Shown here in pieces: positions 32,287-40,182 of a stretch of DNA of 41,741 nt. The stretch is from JAGNZR01 sp051652785 (GTDB taxonomy: Bacteria; Fusobacteriota; Fusobacteriia; Fusobacteriales; Fusobacteriaceae). The position numbers and the translations under genes were made by a program. The DNA is taken from assembly GCA_051652785.1 (NCBI GenBank), contig JBOFUX010000029.1, positions 1-41,741 on the forward strand. Reading direction: 5' to 3'. Every line of letters begins with the position of its first letter. Within the stretch, counting starts at the first letter, position 1. Under the pieces are notes generated by a model. The model was not told the DNA's origin. It saw only the letters and a program-made list of their open reading frames with translations, and ran no database searches.

Positions 32287-33292
32287 TTTTCTCCTCACCT
32301 TTCATTTTAAATTTTATATTAGGAGCCATAGGGTGATTTAACCAGCATGCTGCAGAATGTCCCTGAGATATCTCATATAGTGGAGGTAAAGAATTTTTAC
32401 AAACTACCATTGAATATTTACATCTTTGAAAAAATGGGCAACCATTAGAAGGATTTAGAAGATCAGGTGGCTGTCCTTCAATAGGGTTTAACCGTTCATT
32501 TTTCACCCTTACTAAGTTAGGAACACTTTCTAAAAGTCCAAAAGTATAAGGATGTTTTGTATTATAAAAAATATCTCTTTTATCTCCTTGCTCTACAATT
32601 ATTCCACCGTACATAACATTTACTTTATCACAAATATCAGCAATAACTCCTAAGTCATGAGTTATTAAAATAATAGAAGTTCCTAATCTTTTTTTTATAT
32701 CTTTCATTAGTTCTAAAATTTGTGCTTGAATTGTAACGTCTAAAGCTGTTGTAGGTTCATCAGCAATTAAAAGCTTGGGCTCACAAGCGAGTGCCATAGC
32801 AATCATTGCTCTTTGCCTCATTCCACCAGAAAATTCGTGTGGATATTGTTTCATCCTATCTTTAGGAGAAGCCATTCCAACTAACTCTAAAAGTTCTACT
32901 CCTCTTTGAAAAGCTTCTTTTCTATTATATTTTCTATGCTCCATGAGAGGTTCCATTATTTGCTCTCCAATAGTGAGCAAAAGGTTTAAAGAAGTCATAG
33001 GATCTTGAAATATCATAGAAATTTCATTACCTCTTATTTTGTTCATTTCATTTTCTTTTAAATTTTTAATATCTTTCCCATTAAAAATAATTTCTCCATC
33101 TTTTATTTTTCCATTATCATCTAAAAGTTTCATAATGCTCATCATAGTTACACTTTTTCCACAGCCAGATTCACCTACAATACCCATAACTTCTCCTTGC
33201 TCTAAATTAAAGGAAACTCCTCTAACAGCTTGAACTTCTCCAAAATTGCTATTAAATGAAGTTTTGAGGTTCTTAACTTCCAATAATTTCAT
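32276..33292 (-). CDS. oppD: Oligopeptide ABC transporter ATPase OppD
   Basis: A 338-residue ATPase that pairs with OppF. Walker A is GESGCGKSV, Q-loop IFQDPMTSLN, signature FSGGMRQRAMIAMAL, Walker B LLIADEPTTALD, switch His in ITHDLGV. The C-terminal extension has the family Cys cluster (CPFFQRCKYSMVVC). GGGAGG precedes the ATG at the end of the 14-bp gap to oppC. The gene order oppB-C-D-F-A on the minus strand suggests one transcript. Confidence 0.95.
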   Translation of the reverse strand: MKLLEVKNLKTSFNSNFGEVQAVRGVSFNLEQGEVMGIVGESGCGKSVTMMSIMKLLDDNGKIKDGEIIFNGKDIKNLKENEMNKIRGNEISMIFQDPMTSLNLLLTIGEQIMEPLMEHRKYNRKEAFQRGVELLELVGMASPKDRMKQYPHEFSGGMRQRAMIAMALACEPKLLIADEPTTALDVTIQAQILELMKDIKKRLGTSIILITHDLGVIADICDKVNVMYGGIIVEQGDKRDIFYNTKHPYTFGLLESVPNLVRVKNERLNPIEGQPPDLLNPSNGCPFFQRCKYSMVVCKNSLPPLYEISQGHSAACWLNHPMAPNIKFKMKGEEKNEK

Positions 33293-33306
33293 AAAATTTT
33301 CCTCCC

Positions 33307-34230
33307 TTATTTTCTTATCTTAGGATCTAATGCATCTCTTAGACCATCTCCTAACATATTGAATGAAAGGATAGTTAAACAGATGGCTAGTGTTGGAAAT
33401 AATAGTTGAGATGGATAGAGTCTAAAACCTCCCAGTGCATCATTCGCTAATGTTCCCCAAGATGCTGCAGGGGGACTAATTCCAAGACCAATAAAACTAA
33501 GAAATGCTTCTGTAAAAATAGCAGAGGGTATTTGAAGGGTTAATGTAACAATAATTGAGCCCATGGTATTCGGAATTAAATGTTTAAAAAGAATTCTTTT
33601 GCTTGAAGCTCCTATAGTTTTTGCTGCTAAGATATATTCTTGCTGTTTTAAGGATAGAATTTCTCCTCTAACTATTCTAGCCATACCTATCCAATATGAA
33701 ATAGCAAGGGCTACAATCATATTTAAAAAACCACCTTTTTCAAAAACAACCATAATTAAAATTACATAAATAGTCATAGGTATTGAGTATATAATATCCA
33801 CTACTCTCATCATAAACATATCTACTTTTCCACCTAAATAGCCAGAGATACCTCCATATACAATTCCGATAAAAAGATTTAAAATAGAAGCAACAAAACC
33901 TATTGCCAAAGAGTATCTGGCTCCAAACATAACCCTAACAAAAAGATCACGTCCTAGCTGATCTGTTCCAAACCAGTGAATTTTACTAGGAGGTGTATTT
34001 GTCATATTGAGATTATTTGAAAAAACATCAAATTGAGAGACCATAGGTGTAAATATTGCAAATAAACAAATTAGAAAAATAAAAATGAGTCCTATTAATG
34101 AGAGCTTATTCTGCTTTAATTTTCTCCAAGAGTCTTCTCGGAAAGTTAATCCTTTTCGAAGAATTGTTTCTGTACTTTTTGAACTTGTAGGCACAAATGT
34201 AAAATCTAAATGTTTTTCATTATCTATCAT
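33307..34230 (-). CDS. oppC: Oligopeptide ABC transporter permease OppC
   Basis: A 307-residue inner-membrane permease with a cytoplasmic N-terminal region of about 40 residues, followed by six membrane helices. The OppC N-terminal motif RKGLTFREDSWRKLKQNKLSLIGLI precedes the first helix. The EAA loop that docks the ATPase is EYILAAKTIGASSKRILFKHLIPN, and GLGISPPAASWGTLANDA is the usual late motif. GGGAG precedes the ATG, 13 bp after oppB. Confidence 0.95.
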   Translation of the reverse strand: MIDNEKHLDFTFVPTSSKSTETILRKGLTFREDSWRKLKQNKLSLIGLIFIFLICLFAIFTPMVSQFDVFSNNLNMTNTPPSKIHWFGTDQLGRDLFVRVMFGARYSLAIGFVASILNLFIGIVYGGISGYLGGKVDMFMMRVVDIIYSIPMTIYVILIMVVFEKGGFLNMIVALAISYWIGMARIVRGEILSLKQQEYILAAKTIGASSKRILFKHLIPNTMGSIIVTLTLQIPSAIFTEAFLSFIGLGISPPAASWGTLANDALGGFRLYPSQLLFPTLAICLTILSFNMLGDGLRDALDPKIRK

Positions 34231-34243
34231 AAAATTCTCCCTT

Positions 34244-35164
34244 TTAGTCTTCTAATTTTATACGTGGGTCTATTACAACATACAGAATATCAACAATTAA
34301 ATTAGACAGCATTAAAAATGCGCTATAAAATATAGTAACTCCCATAATTACTGTATAATCTCTATTTGTAATAGTTGTTATGAATTCACTTCCAAGTCCA
34401 GGAATTGCAAAAATTCTTTCGATTACAAAACTACCAGTTAAAATTCCTGCCACTAATGGTCCAAGATAGGTAACTACAGGAATTAAAGTATTTCTAAGAG
34501 CATGCTTAATCATTATTTTATTTTTATTAAGTCCCTTTGCTCTAGCAGTTCTGATATAATCTGATTTCATAACTTCTACTAATTTGGATCTCGTTAAACG
34601 CGAGATAAATGCTATGGAATAACCAGAAAGAGCAAGAGCTGGAAGGATATAAGATTGCCATGTTTTAAGCCCAGTAATAGGGAGTACTCTTAATTTGACT
34701 CCAAAAATATACATAAAAAAGACACCAATAACAAATCCTGGTATAGTTACACCTAAAGTAGAGAGAACCATACAGAGAGAATCAGGCCATTTATTAAAAT
34801 TTAATGCCGAAAGAATCCCTAAAAAAACTCCAACAACTAGTGAAAGAATAATAGCCACCGCACCTAGTTTAGCAGATGTAGGAAAGGAATAACTAATTAT
34901 CCAATTAACGGTTCTCCCTTCTCTTTTCATGCTTGGTCCTAAATCTCCTTTGGATAGATTAAGAATATAGTCTTTATATTGAATAATTAGAGGTTTATTT
35001 AATGCAAATTTTTCTTCAATTTTAGCTTTTATTTTAGGAGGAATATTTTTTTCCCCATCAAAAGGACCGCCTGGCATAAGTCTTAATAAAAAAAATGTTA
35101 AAGTAATAACAGTAAATAAGGTTACTAGACTAATCCATAATCTTTTTAAAATATAAAGAAACAT
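34244..35164 (-). CDS. oppB: Oligopeptide ABC transporter permease OppB
   Basis: A 306-residue permease with six membrane helices. The first helix begins FLYILKRLWISLVTLFTVIT, the typical OppB/DppB start. A periplasmic loop carries RLMPGGPFDGE, and the EAA loop is DYIRTARAKGLNKNKIMIKHAL. The start is ATG 35164 because the family N-terminus begins there and GGATGTGA lies upstream. Longer options at 35179 and 35197 exist in the same frame. It is the first gene of the opp unit, 60 bp downstream of a good promoter. Confidence 0.93.
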   Translation of the reverse strand: MFLYILKRLWISLVTLFTVITLTFFLLRLMPGGPFDGEKNIPPKIKAKIEEKFALNKPLIIQYKDYILNLSKGDLGPSMKREGRTVNWIISYSFPTSAKLGAVAIILSLVVGVFLGILSALNFNKWPDSLCMVLSTLGVTIPGFVIGVFFMYIFGVKLRVLPITGLKTWQSYILPALALSGYSIAFISRLTRSKLVEVMKSDYIRTARAKGLNKNKIMIKHALRNTLIPVVTYLGPLVAGILTGSFVIERIFAIPGLGSEFITTITNRDYTVIMGVTIFYSAFLMLSNLIVDILYVVIDPRIKLED

Positions 35165-35223
35165 AATTATCACATCCATTTTAATATTTTGAAACATGAA
35201 GTAAAATAATTTTTATTTCTATA

Positions 35224-35252
35224 AATATACATCTATTTTAATAAAAAGTCAA
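35224..35252 (-). promoter_or_regulatory. Probable opp operon promoter
   Basis: On the minus strand TTGACT (35252-35247), a 17-base spacer and TATATT (35229-35224). Transcription would start near 35217, about 53 bases before the oppB ATG. No obvious operator or CodY-like box is seen beside it. Confidence 0.65.
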
Positions 35253-35287
35253 CTATAAATAAAATATATGATTTTGTAAGTAATAAT

Positions 35288-35325
35288 AAAAACAGGAAAT
35301 GTGTTTAAATACATTTCCTGTTTTT
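35288..35325. terminator. Terminator after the SNF2 helicase gene
   Basis: AAAAACAGGAAATGT at 35288-35302 and its exact complement at 35311-35325, with an 8-base loop; 15-bp stem ending in a T-run on both strands. It lies 13 bp past the helicase stop and upstream of the opp promoter, so it insulates opp. Confidence 0.85.
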
Positions 35326-35337
35326 ATTTAGTTAAAT

Positions 35338-38300
35338 TTAATTAAAAAGGTTAAGAAGATCATTTTTAGATAATTTTAAAAGGTTTCTTTGATTTCCATC
35401 AAAAAGCTCCTCTACTATTTTTTTCTTATCTGATTTTAATTTATTAATTTTTTCTTCTATTGTTCCACTGGTAATAAGTTTTACAACTTGTATAGTTTTT
35501 TCTTGCCCTATTCTATGGGCTCTATCGGTTGCTTGATCCTCTACAGCAGGGTTCCACCAAGGGTCAAAGTGAATAACAATATCTGCACCAGTTAAATTTA
35601 GTCCTGTACCACCAGCTTTTAAAGAGATTAAGAAAACATCAGCAGTTCCATTATTAAAATTCTCTACAAGATGTATTCTTTCCTTAGCAGGAGTTTTTCC
35701 ATCGAGATAAAGATAATCAAATTTTTCATTAAGTTCATTCTTTATAAGAGAAAGCATCTCAGTAAATTGTGAAAATATCAAAACTCGGTGTCCTGAATCT
35801 TTGTAATCTATTAAAAGTTCCATAAGCAACTCTAGTTTTGCACTTCCTCCTTTATAATTATCAATAAAAAGTTTAGGATGTGCACAAATTTGTCGAAGCC
35901 GAGTTAAAATAGATAAAATTTTAAGCTGTTTTTGACCTTCATTTAAGTTGTTTAATTCTTGAGAAATATCCTCCTTTACTTTACTTAAATAGGAAAGATA
36001 AAGTTGTTTTTGCTCTGGTTCTAATTCAACTATTAAATCTGTTTCAATTTTATCTGGTAGTTCTTTAAGTACATCTTTTTTTAATCTTCTTAAAATAAAA
36101 GGATGGGCTAATGTTTTTAATTGCTCTATTCCATTTGTATTAATATAATGATTTTTAAAATTAGAGTGGCTATTTAAATAACCTGGAAGAATAAAGTCAA
36201 AGATACTCCAAAGTTCTAAAAGATTATTTTCAATAGGCGTTCCTGTAAGTGCCAGTTTTGTTTCACCTTTTAATTTTTTAATATACTGCCCATTTTTTGA
36301 GAGAGGATTTTTAATAGCTTGAGCTTCATCAATAATAATATTTTTAAAAGAGATATTTTCATAAAAATTAATATCTCTTTGTAAAATACCATAAGAGGTT
36401 ATTATAATCTGATTTTTAGTTAAATTATTTAAAATATCTTTTCTTTCATTTTGTGTCCCAATAAGAGTAATCACCTCTAAGTGCGGAGCGAATTTTTGAA
36501 ATTCACTTTTCCAGTTATAAACTAATGATTTAGGTGCTATTATTATATTAGGTAATAAGGTTTTTTCTTTATTAATATCTAAGTAAACAATCGTTTGTAA
36601 TGTTTTCCCAAGTCCCATATCATCAGCTAAAATTCCACCAATTCCTAACTTATTAATTTTTTCTATCCATTGTACTCCATGTTTTTGATAATCTCTTAAC
36701 ATTGAGTATCCTGAAGGTATTTCTACTAATTCTATACTATTTAAATTATTAGAAAAATCATTTAAGTTTTCAGAAATAAAAGCTCCTTTAATTTTACTAA
36801 GACGTTCTTTAAAAAAGTATGAATAATATTTTTCTCTTTTTATTAGACCTTGTTTGAGCTCATTTACACTAGGAGCTAAAGCTGAAAATATATTATTAAT
36901 CTCCTTTAAATTAGGTTCCACTATTTTTAATATACTTCCATCTTTTAATTTAAAAAACTTCTTTTTTTCTTTTATAGATTTAATATACTCTGGAAGAAAA
37001 TTTTTGTCTATTCCATTTAAAGAAAATTTAAACTCAAGAACACCAGTTTCTCCAATAGAGCTACTTAAAGATAGAGATACAGAAGTATAGTTTAAATTTT
37101 TTAAATTATTAGAATAATATATTTCATAATTTTTTTGGAGTTCTTTTATTTTTATATTCATAAAATTATAGATATTTTCATCCCCTTCTAAGATAAAGGA
37201 ATTATCAATATGTTTTTTAAAATTTAATTTTAAAAGTTCATGCTCAAGTATATTTTTATTTTCAGTATCGTCAATTAGAATACCTTTAATTTCTTTAATA
37301 TTTTTTTTGTCGTATAAAGTTTCGATAGTCAAAGAAATAGAGCTTTTTTCATGTTTATCTAAATAAATTTTTGATTCAATATGATTGGGAATATATACTT
37401 TGTTTTTTAAAGTATCTCCTAAATTAGTTTTACCAATATTATTTAAGCTAGAAACAACTTCAGCAAGATTTTCATTATTTATTTCAATTTCACTATTTTT
37501 GTATCTTTCAGTAGTTAAGCTTTTAAGTTGTTTTAGTTTAGTAATTTTATTTTTACTGATAGGATAAATATCTATTATTTCAGAGTTATCATTAAAGATA
37601 AGAATAGCAATATTATACAAAAATTCAATTTTATTTAAACTATCAAGTTCAAATTTTATTTTTTTTTCAAATTCATTAATTTTAAATTCAATTTCATATT
37701 CCTCTTCATGAATTTTGTAATTTTTATTTGGTATAACTTTAAAAATATCAAAAATTTCATTTTCAAAGACTGAAGGTATAAAAAATCCATCAGGTGTAGA
37801 AAATCTTTCTCTATTAAAATTATAATTTGATTCTAATTCTAGCGTATTTGAAGCTATTTCAAGAATTCTATTATCTATTGCATTAAAAGAATGAATATCA
37901 TGGTTATATTCTAAAAGTTTACCAAAATAAAATGTAGAGGTGTTGTATGATTCTAAGAATTTTCCAAGTTTATTAGATAATTTATATGTTTTTCCTCCAA
38001 TTTCCGATATAAAAAGATTTATTTCTAAATTATATTCAGAAGAAGAGGATTTTTTTTTGGAAATAATAAAATCTTTATGTAGCTTTAGTCCTTTATTATT
38101 AGCATTATTATTGGACAATACTATATCAAAAAATTTATTCTTTTGTTGTTTTTTTCTTCTTTCATCCTCTTTTTTTATTATTTTCAATTTATTTTTATTA
38201 AGTTCAATGGAATCTTTTAATAGACCACATGATTCAGCAAAAAGAGCTAAAGCAACAATATGTTTACACGGAGAATTGCTGGATTCGTAATACATACAAT

Positions 38301-38583
38301 TACAATTAAATTTAAGATGTTCTATTTCTAAATAAGGAGTTAAAAACTCCATATCACTATCTCCTTTAGAAATAATAAGGGAAGGATAGTAGAGGCGAGA
38401 GCCATGAACCTCACCTTTAATACCTAAAATATAATCATCTATTTTAGAAAAAAATTTCAAATCATTGTCATCTAAATATTCAGCGGTTATAACACGTTGC
38501 TCTTTAAAATATTGAATTCCTCTTTTCCAAATAAGGGAAAGCGTTTCATGTTTTAAATTTTTTATAATATCTATTTTGATCAC
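35338..38583 (-). CDS. SWIM-domain SNF2-family helicase
   Basis: A 1081-residue protein. A SWIM zinc finger is at 94-108 (Cys94, Cys96, Cys106, His108, CxCx9CxH). A poorly conserved region of about 500 residues follows, then the SNF2 motor: ILADDMGLGKTLQT with Lys660, DEAQ at 752-755, SGTP-like LTGTPIENN, and the C-terminal helicase lobe with SLKAGGTGLNLTGAD and QATDRAHRIGQ. Such proteins are ATP-driven double-stranded DNA or nucleoprotein translocases; in bacteria a role in transcription or repair is supposed. The start is GTG 38583, next to AGGAT; no better start is close. It is 9 bp from the CCG gene upstream and probably in the same transcript. Confidence 0.93.
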   Translation of the reverse strand: MIKIDIIKNLKHETLSLIWKRGIQYFKEQRVITAEYLDDNDLKFFSKIDDYILGIKGEVHGSRLYYPSLIISKGDSDMEFLTPYLEIEHLKFNCNCMYYESSNSPCKHIVALALFAESCGLLKDSIELNKNKLKIIKKEDERRKKQQKNKFFDIVLSNNNANNKGLKLHKDFIISKKKSSSSEYNLEINLFISEIGGKTYKLSNKLGKFLESYNTSTFYFGKLLEYNHDIHSFNAIDNRILEIASNTLELESNYNFNRERFSTPDGFFIPSVFENEIFDIFKVIPNKNYKIHEEEYEIEFKINEFEKKIKFELDSLNKIEFLYNIAILIFNDNSEIIDIYPISKNKITKLKQLKSLTTERYKNSEIEINNENLAEVVSSLNNIGKTNLGDTLKNKVYIPNHIESKIYLDKHEKSSISLTIETLYDKKNIKEIKGILIDDTENKNILEHELLKLNFKKHIDNSFILEGDENIYNFMNIKIKELQKNYEIYYSNNLKNLNYTSVSLSLSSSIGETGVLEFKFSLNGIDKNFLPEYIKSIKEKKKFFKLKDGSILKIVEPNLKEINNIFSALAPSVNELKQGLIKREKYYSYFFKERLSKIKGAFISENLNDFSNNLNSIELVEIPSGYSMLRDYQKHGVQWIEKINKLGIGGILADDMGLGKTLQTIVYLDINKEKTLLPNIIIAPKSLVYNWKSEFQKFAPHLEVITLIGTQNERKDILNNLTKNQIIITSYGILQRDINFYENISFKNIIIDEAQAIKNPLSKNGQYIKKLKGETKLALTGTPIENNLLELWSIFDFILPGYLNSHSNFKNHYINTNGIEQLKTLAHPFILRRLKKDVLKELPDKIETDLIVELEPEQKQLYLSYLSKVKEDISQELNNLNEGQKQLKILSILTRLRQICAHPKLFIDNYKGGSAKLELLMELLIDYKDSGHRVLIFSQFTEMLSLIKNELNEKFDYLYLDGKTPAKERIHLVENFNNGTADVFLISLKAGGTGLNLTGADIVIHFDPWWNPAVEDQATDRAHRIGQEKTIQVVKLITSGTIEEKINKLKSDKKKIVEELFDGNQRNLLKLSKNDLLNLFN

Positions 38584-38592
38584 ATCCTAACA

Positions 38593-39384
38593 TTAAAATT
38601 TTATTTTTTTTATAAAAAATGATAATTTAAGCCTATTTATCCAGGAAAATTTTCTTCTGGAATGTTTCAAAAAAATTAATTCTAAAATGTAAAAACTGCT
38701 AATATTAATTAGTTTAAAAGATTCGACACAAGAAACACAGTAAGTAACTAAATTTTTTGAAATAGCCTCTTTTGATGTTAGGTTAAGAATTTTCATTCCT
38801 ATTTTTCTATTAAGTACCATTAGCATATTTTTTTTACCGCAACATAGAGATTTATTTTTATTTTTTGTAAATTCAATAATTGTTATACCTAATTTATTTA
38901 AAATACTTCTTATAGAAATATGAATATCATCATTTTTTCTAGCTGCACAGGGATCATGTAAAATAAATTCTTTATTTTTTAAAATATTTATTTTATTTTG
39001 AGGAAAAAATTCTTCAATAATTGGCCAAATAGATTTTATCTCATAATTTGTATATTGTTTTAATGTATTAAAGCAGTTAGGACATGCCGTATATATTGTT
39101 TTAGTAGAGTTGTTATTTAAAATTTTTGTTATTTTATTAAATCGTAATCTGAAATTCACTCCATTTTTTATGTATTGAGAGGGTTTTCCGCAGCAAAAAC
39201 TGCTTATTCCAAGATTTTTATCTTTATTTTTTAGTATTTTATAAGTCTTTTTTACAATAGAAGGATCTAAGCTCATAAGAGAGCAACCTGGCCAAAATAA
39301 GGTTGAAGTTTTAGTTGTTGAGGCAAAAAGTTTATTAAAACTTAAAAATTGGTGGATAACAACAGAAATTTCGTTTATTTTCAT
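38593..39384 (-). CDS. CCG-domain iron-sulfur protein (HdrB/GlpC-like)
   Basis: A 263-residue protein with two cysteine-rich CCG domains. The first has Cys34 (WPGCSL), the CCG motif (64-66) and CPNC (101-104). The second has Cys146 (HDPCAAR), CCG (181-183) and CVSC (216-219). This is the pattern that binds a noncubane or [4Fe-4S] cluster in heterodisulfide reductase HdrB and in GlpC/LutA-like subunits. It has no ferredoxin domain and no N-terminal membrane anchor, but the last 40 or so residues are hydrophobic and basic (KLSFFIKKIKF), so membrane contact is possible. Partner and substrate are unknown. TTAGGAGAAAATT precedes the ATG. Confidence 0.85.
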   Translation of the reverse strand: MKINEISVVIHQFLSFNKLFASTTKTSTLFWPGCSLMSLDPSIVKKTYKILKNKDKNLGISSFCCGKPSQYIKNGVNFRLRFNKITKILNNNSTKTIYTACPNCFNTLKQYTNYEIKSIWPIIEEFFPQNKINILKNKEFILHDPCAARKNDDIHISIRSILNKLGITIIEFTKNKNKSLCCGKKNMLMVLNRKIGMKILNLTSKEAISKNLVTYCVSCVESFKLINISSFYILELIFLKHSRRKFSWINRLKLSFFIKKIKF

Positions 39385-39421
39385 AATTTTCTCCTAATAA
39401 TACGAAAAAATAAAATATATT

Positions 39422-40093
39422 TTATTTTCTAAATATTTTTTTTAACATATATATAATTATAGTTAGTGAAAAAAGAATAAAAAGTCCAGTAACAGCAGTT
39501 TTTATTCCTCCAGTTAACATTCCCCCAACATAGGAATAAATTATTGTAGCAGGAAGTTGCCCTAGTCCTGTGGCGATAAAAAAGGACAAGAAGTTTAATG
39601 AGGTAAGTCCAGCAGCGTAGCTTACAACATCAAAAGAGATAAAAGGCATTAGTCTACAAAGCAAAATAGTGGAACTTCCATATTTAGAAAAAAAAATATC
39701 AATTTTTTTTATTGGAGATGCACCTGTAAGTTTTTCAACAGTTTTTCGTCCTAAAAGTCTAGCAATATAAAAACAAAGAGAAGCCCCAGCTAGTGAACTA
39801 AACCATGATAAAATTGCACCTTGCCACCACCCAAATAACGTAGCATTAGCAAAGGTAATCAAAAATGCTGGAAGAGGTGCCACAACAGATTGAAAAATCA
39901 TAAGAAGAAAAGAGATAAGTACGGCATACTTTCCGTGGCTACTAATAAATATTTTAATTTTTTCTGGATTAATAGTAAACATAAAAAAAATATTATTTAT
40001 ATATAAATGTGTTGTTTTATCTATAAAATAAAAAATTAATAAAACAAATAGAATACCTAATATAAAATATTTTAAAGTTTTATATTTTGACAT
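39422..40093 (-). CDS. TVP38/TMEM64 (DedA-like, VTT) membrane protein
   Basis: A 223-residue membrane protein with about six hydrophobic segments. The VTT-domain signature is clear: SVVAPLPAFLITFANATLFG, WFSSLAGASLCFYIARLLGRK, then LLCRLMPFISFDVVSYAAGL and GLGQLPATIIYSYVGG. Relatives include YdjX/YdjZ and DedA proteins, involved in membrane lipid handling and proton-motive-force homeostasis. The ribosome site in front of ATG 40093 is poor. A 23-codon frame with a strong ribosome site overlaps this start (40080-40151), hinting at coupled translation. Confidence 0.9.
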   Translation of the reverse strand: MSKYKTLKYFILGILFVLLIFYFIDKTTHLYINNIFFMFTINPEKIKIFISSHGKYAVLISFLLMIFQSVVAPLPAFLITFANATLFGWWQGAILSWFSSLAGASLCFYIARLLGRKTVEKLTGASPIKKIDIFFSKYGSSTILLCRLMPFISFDVVSYAAGLTSLNFLSFFIATGLGQLPATIIYSYVGGMLTGGIKTAVTGLFILFSLTIIIYMLKKIFRK

Positions 40094-40151
40094 TTTTTGC
40101 CAAACTTTTGTATTTAATATAATGAATTTTTACTTCATAGTTTTTTTTCAT
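40080..40151 (-). CDS. Possible 23-codon leader peptide coupled to the TVP38 gene
   Basis: ATG 40151 is preceded by AAAGGAG at an ideal distance. It opens a basic 23-residue peptide (MKKNYEVKIHYIKYK...) whose stop TAA lies 11 bp past the start codon of the TVP38-family gene, which itself lacks a good ribosome site. The layout is classical for translational coupling. It may instead be chance in an A-rich leader; no homologue is known to me. Confidence 0.35.
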   Translation of the reverse strand: MKKNYEVKIHYIKYKSLAKNVKI

Positions 40152-40182
40152 TAATTGACTCCTTTAAGAATTCGATAGACTC

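Noticed and set aside
37940..38290. Plus-strand open frame of 116 codons inside the SNF2 gene
   Set aside because: Antisense of a poly-Lys/Asn/Glu region; Ser/Leu/Phe-rich and without a ribosome site.
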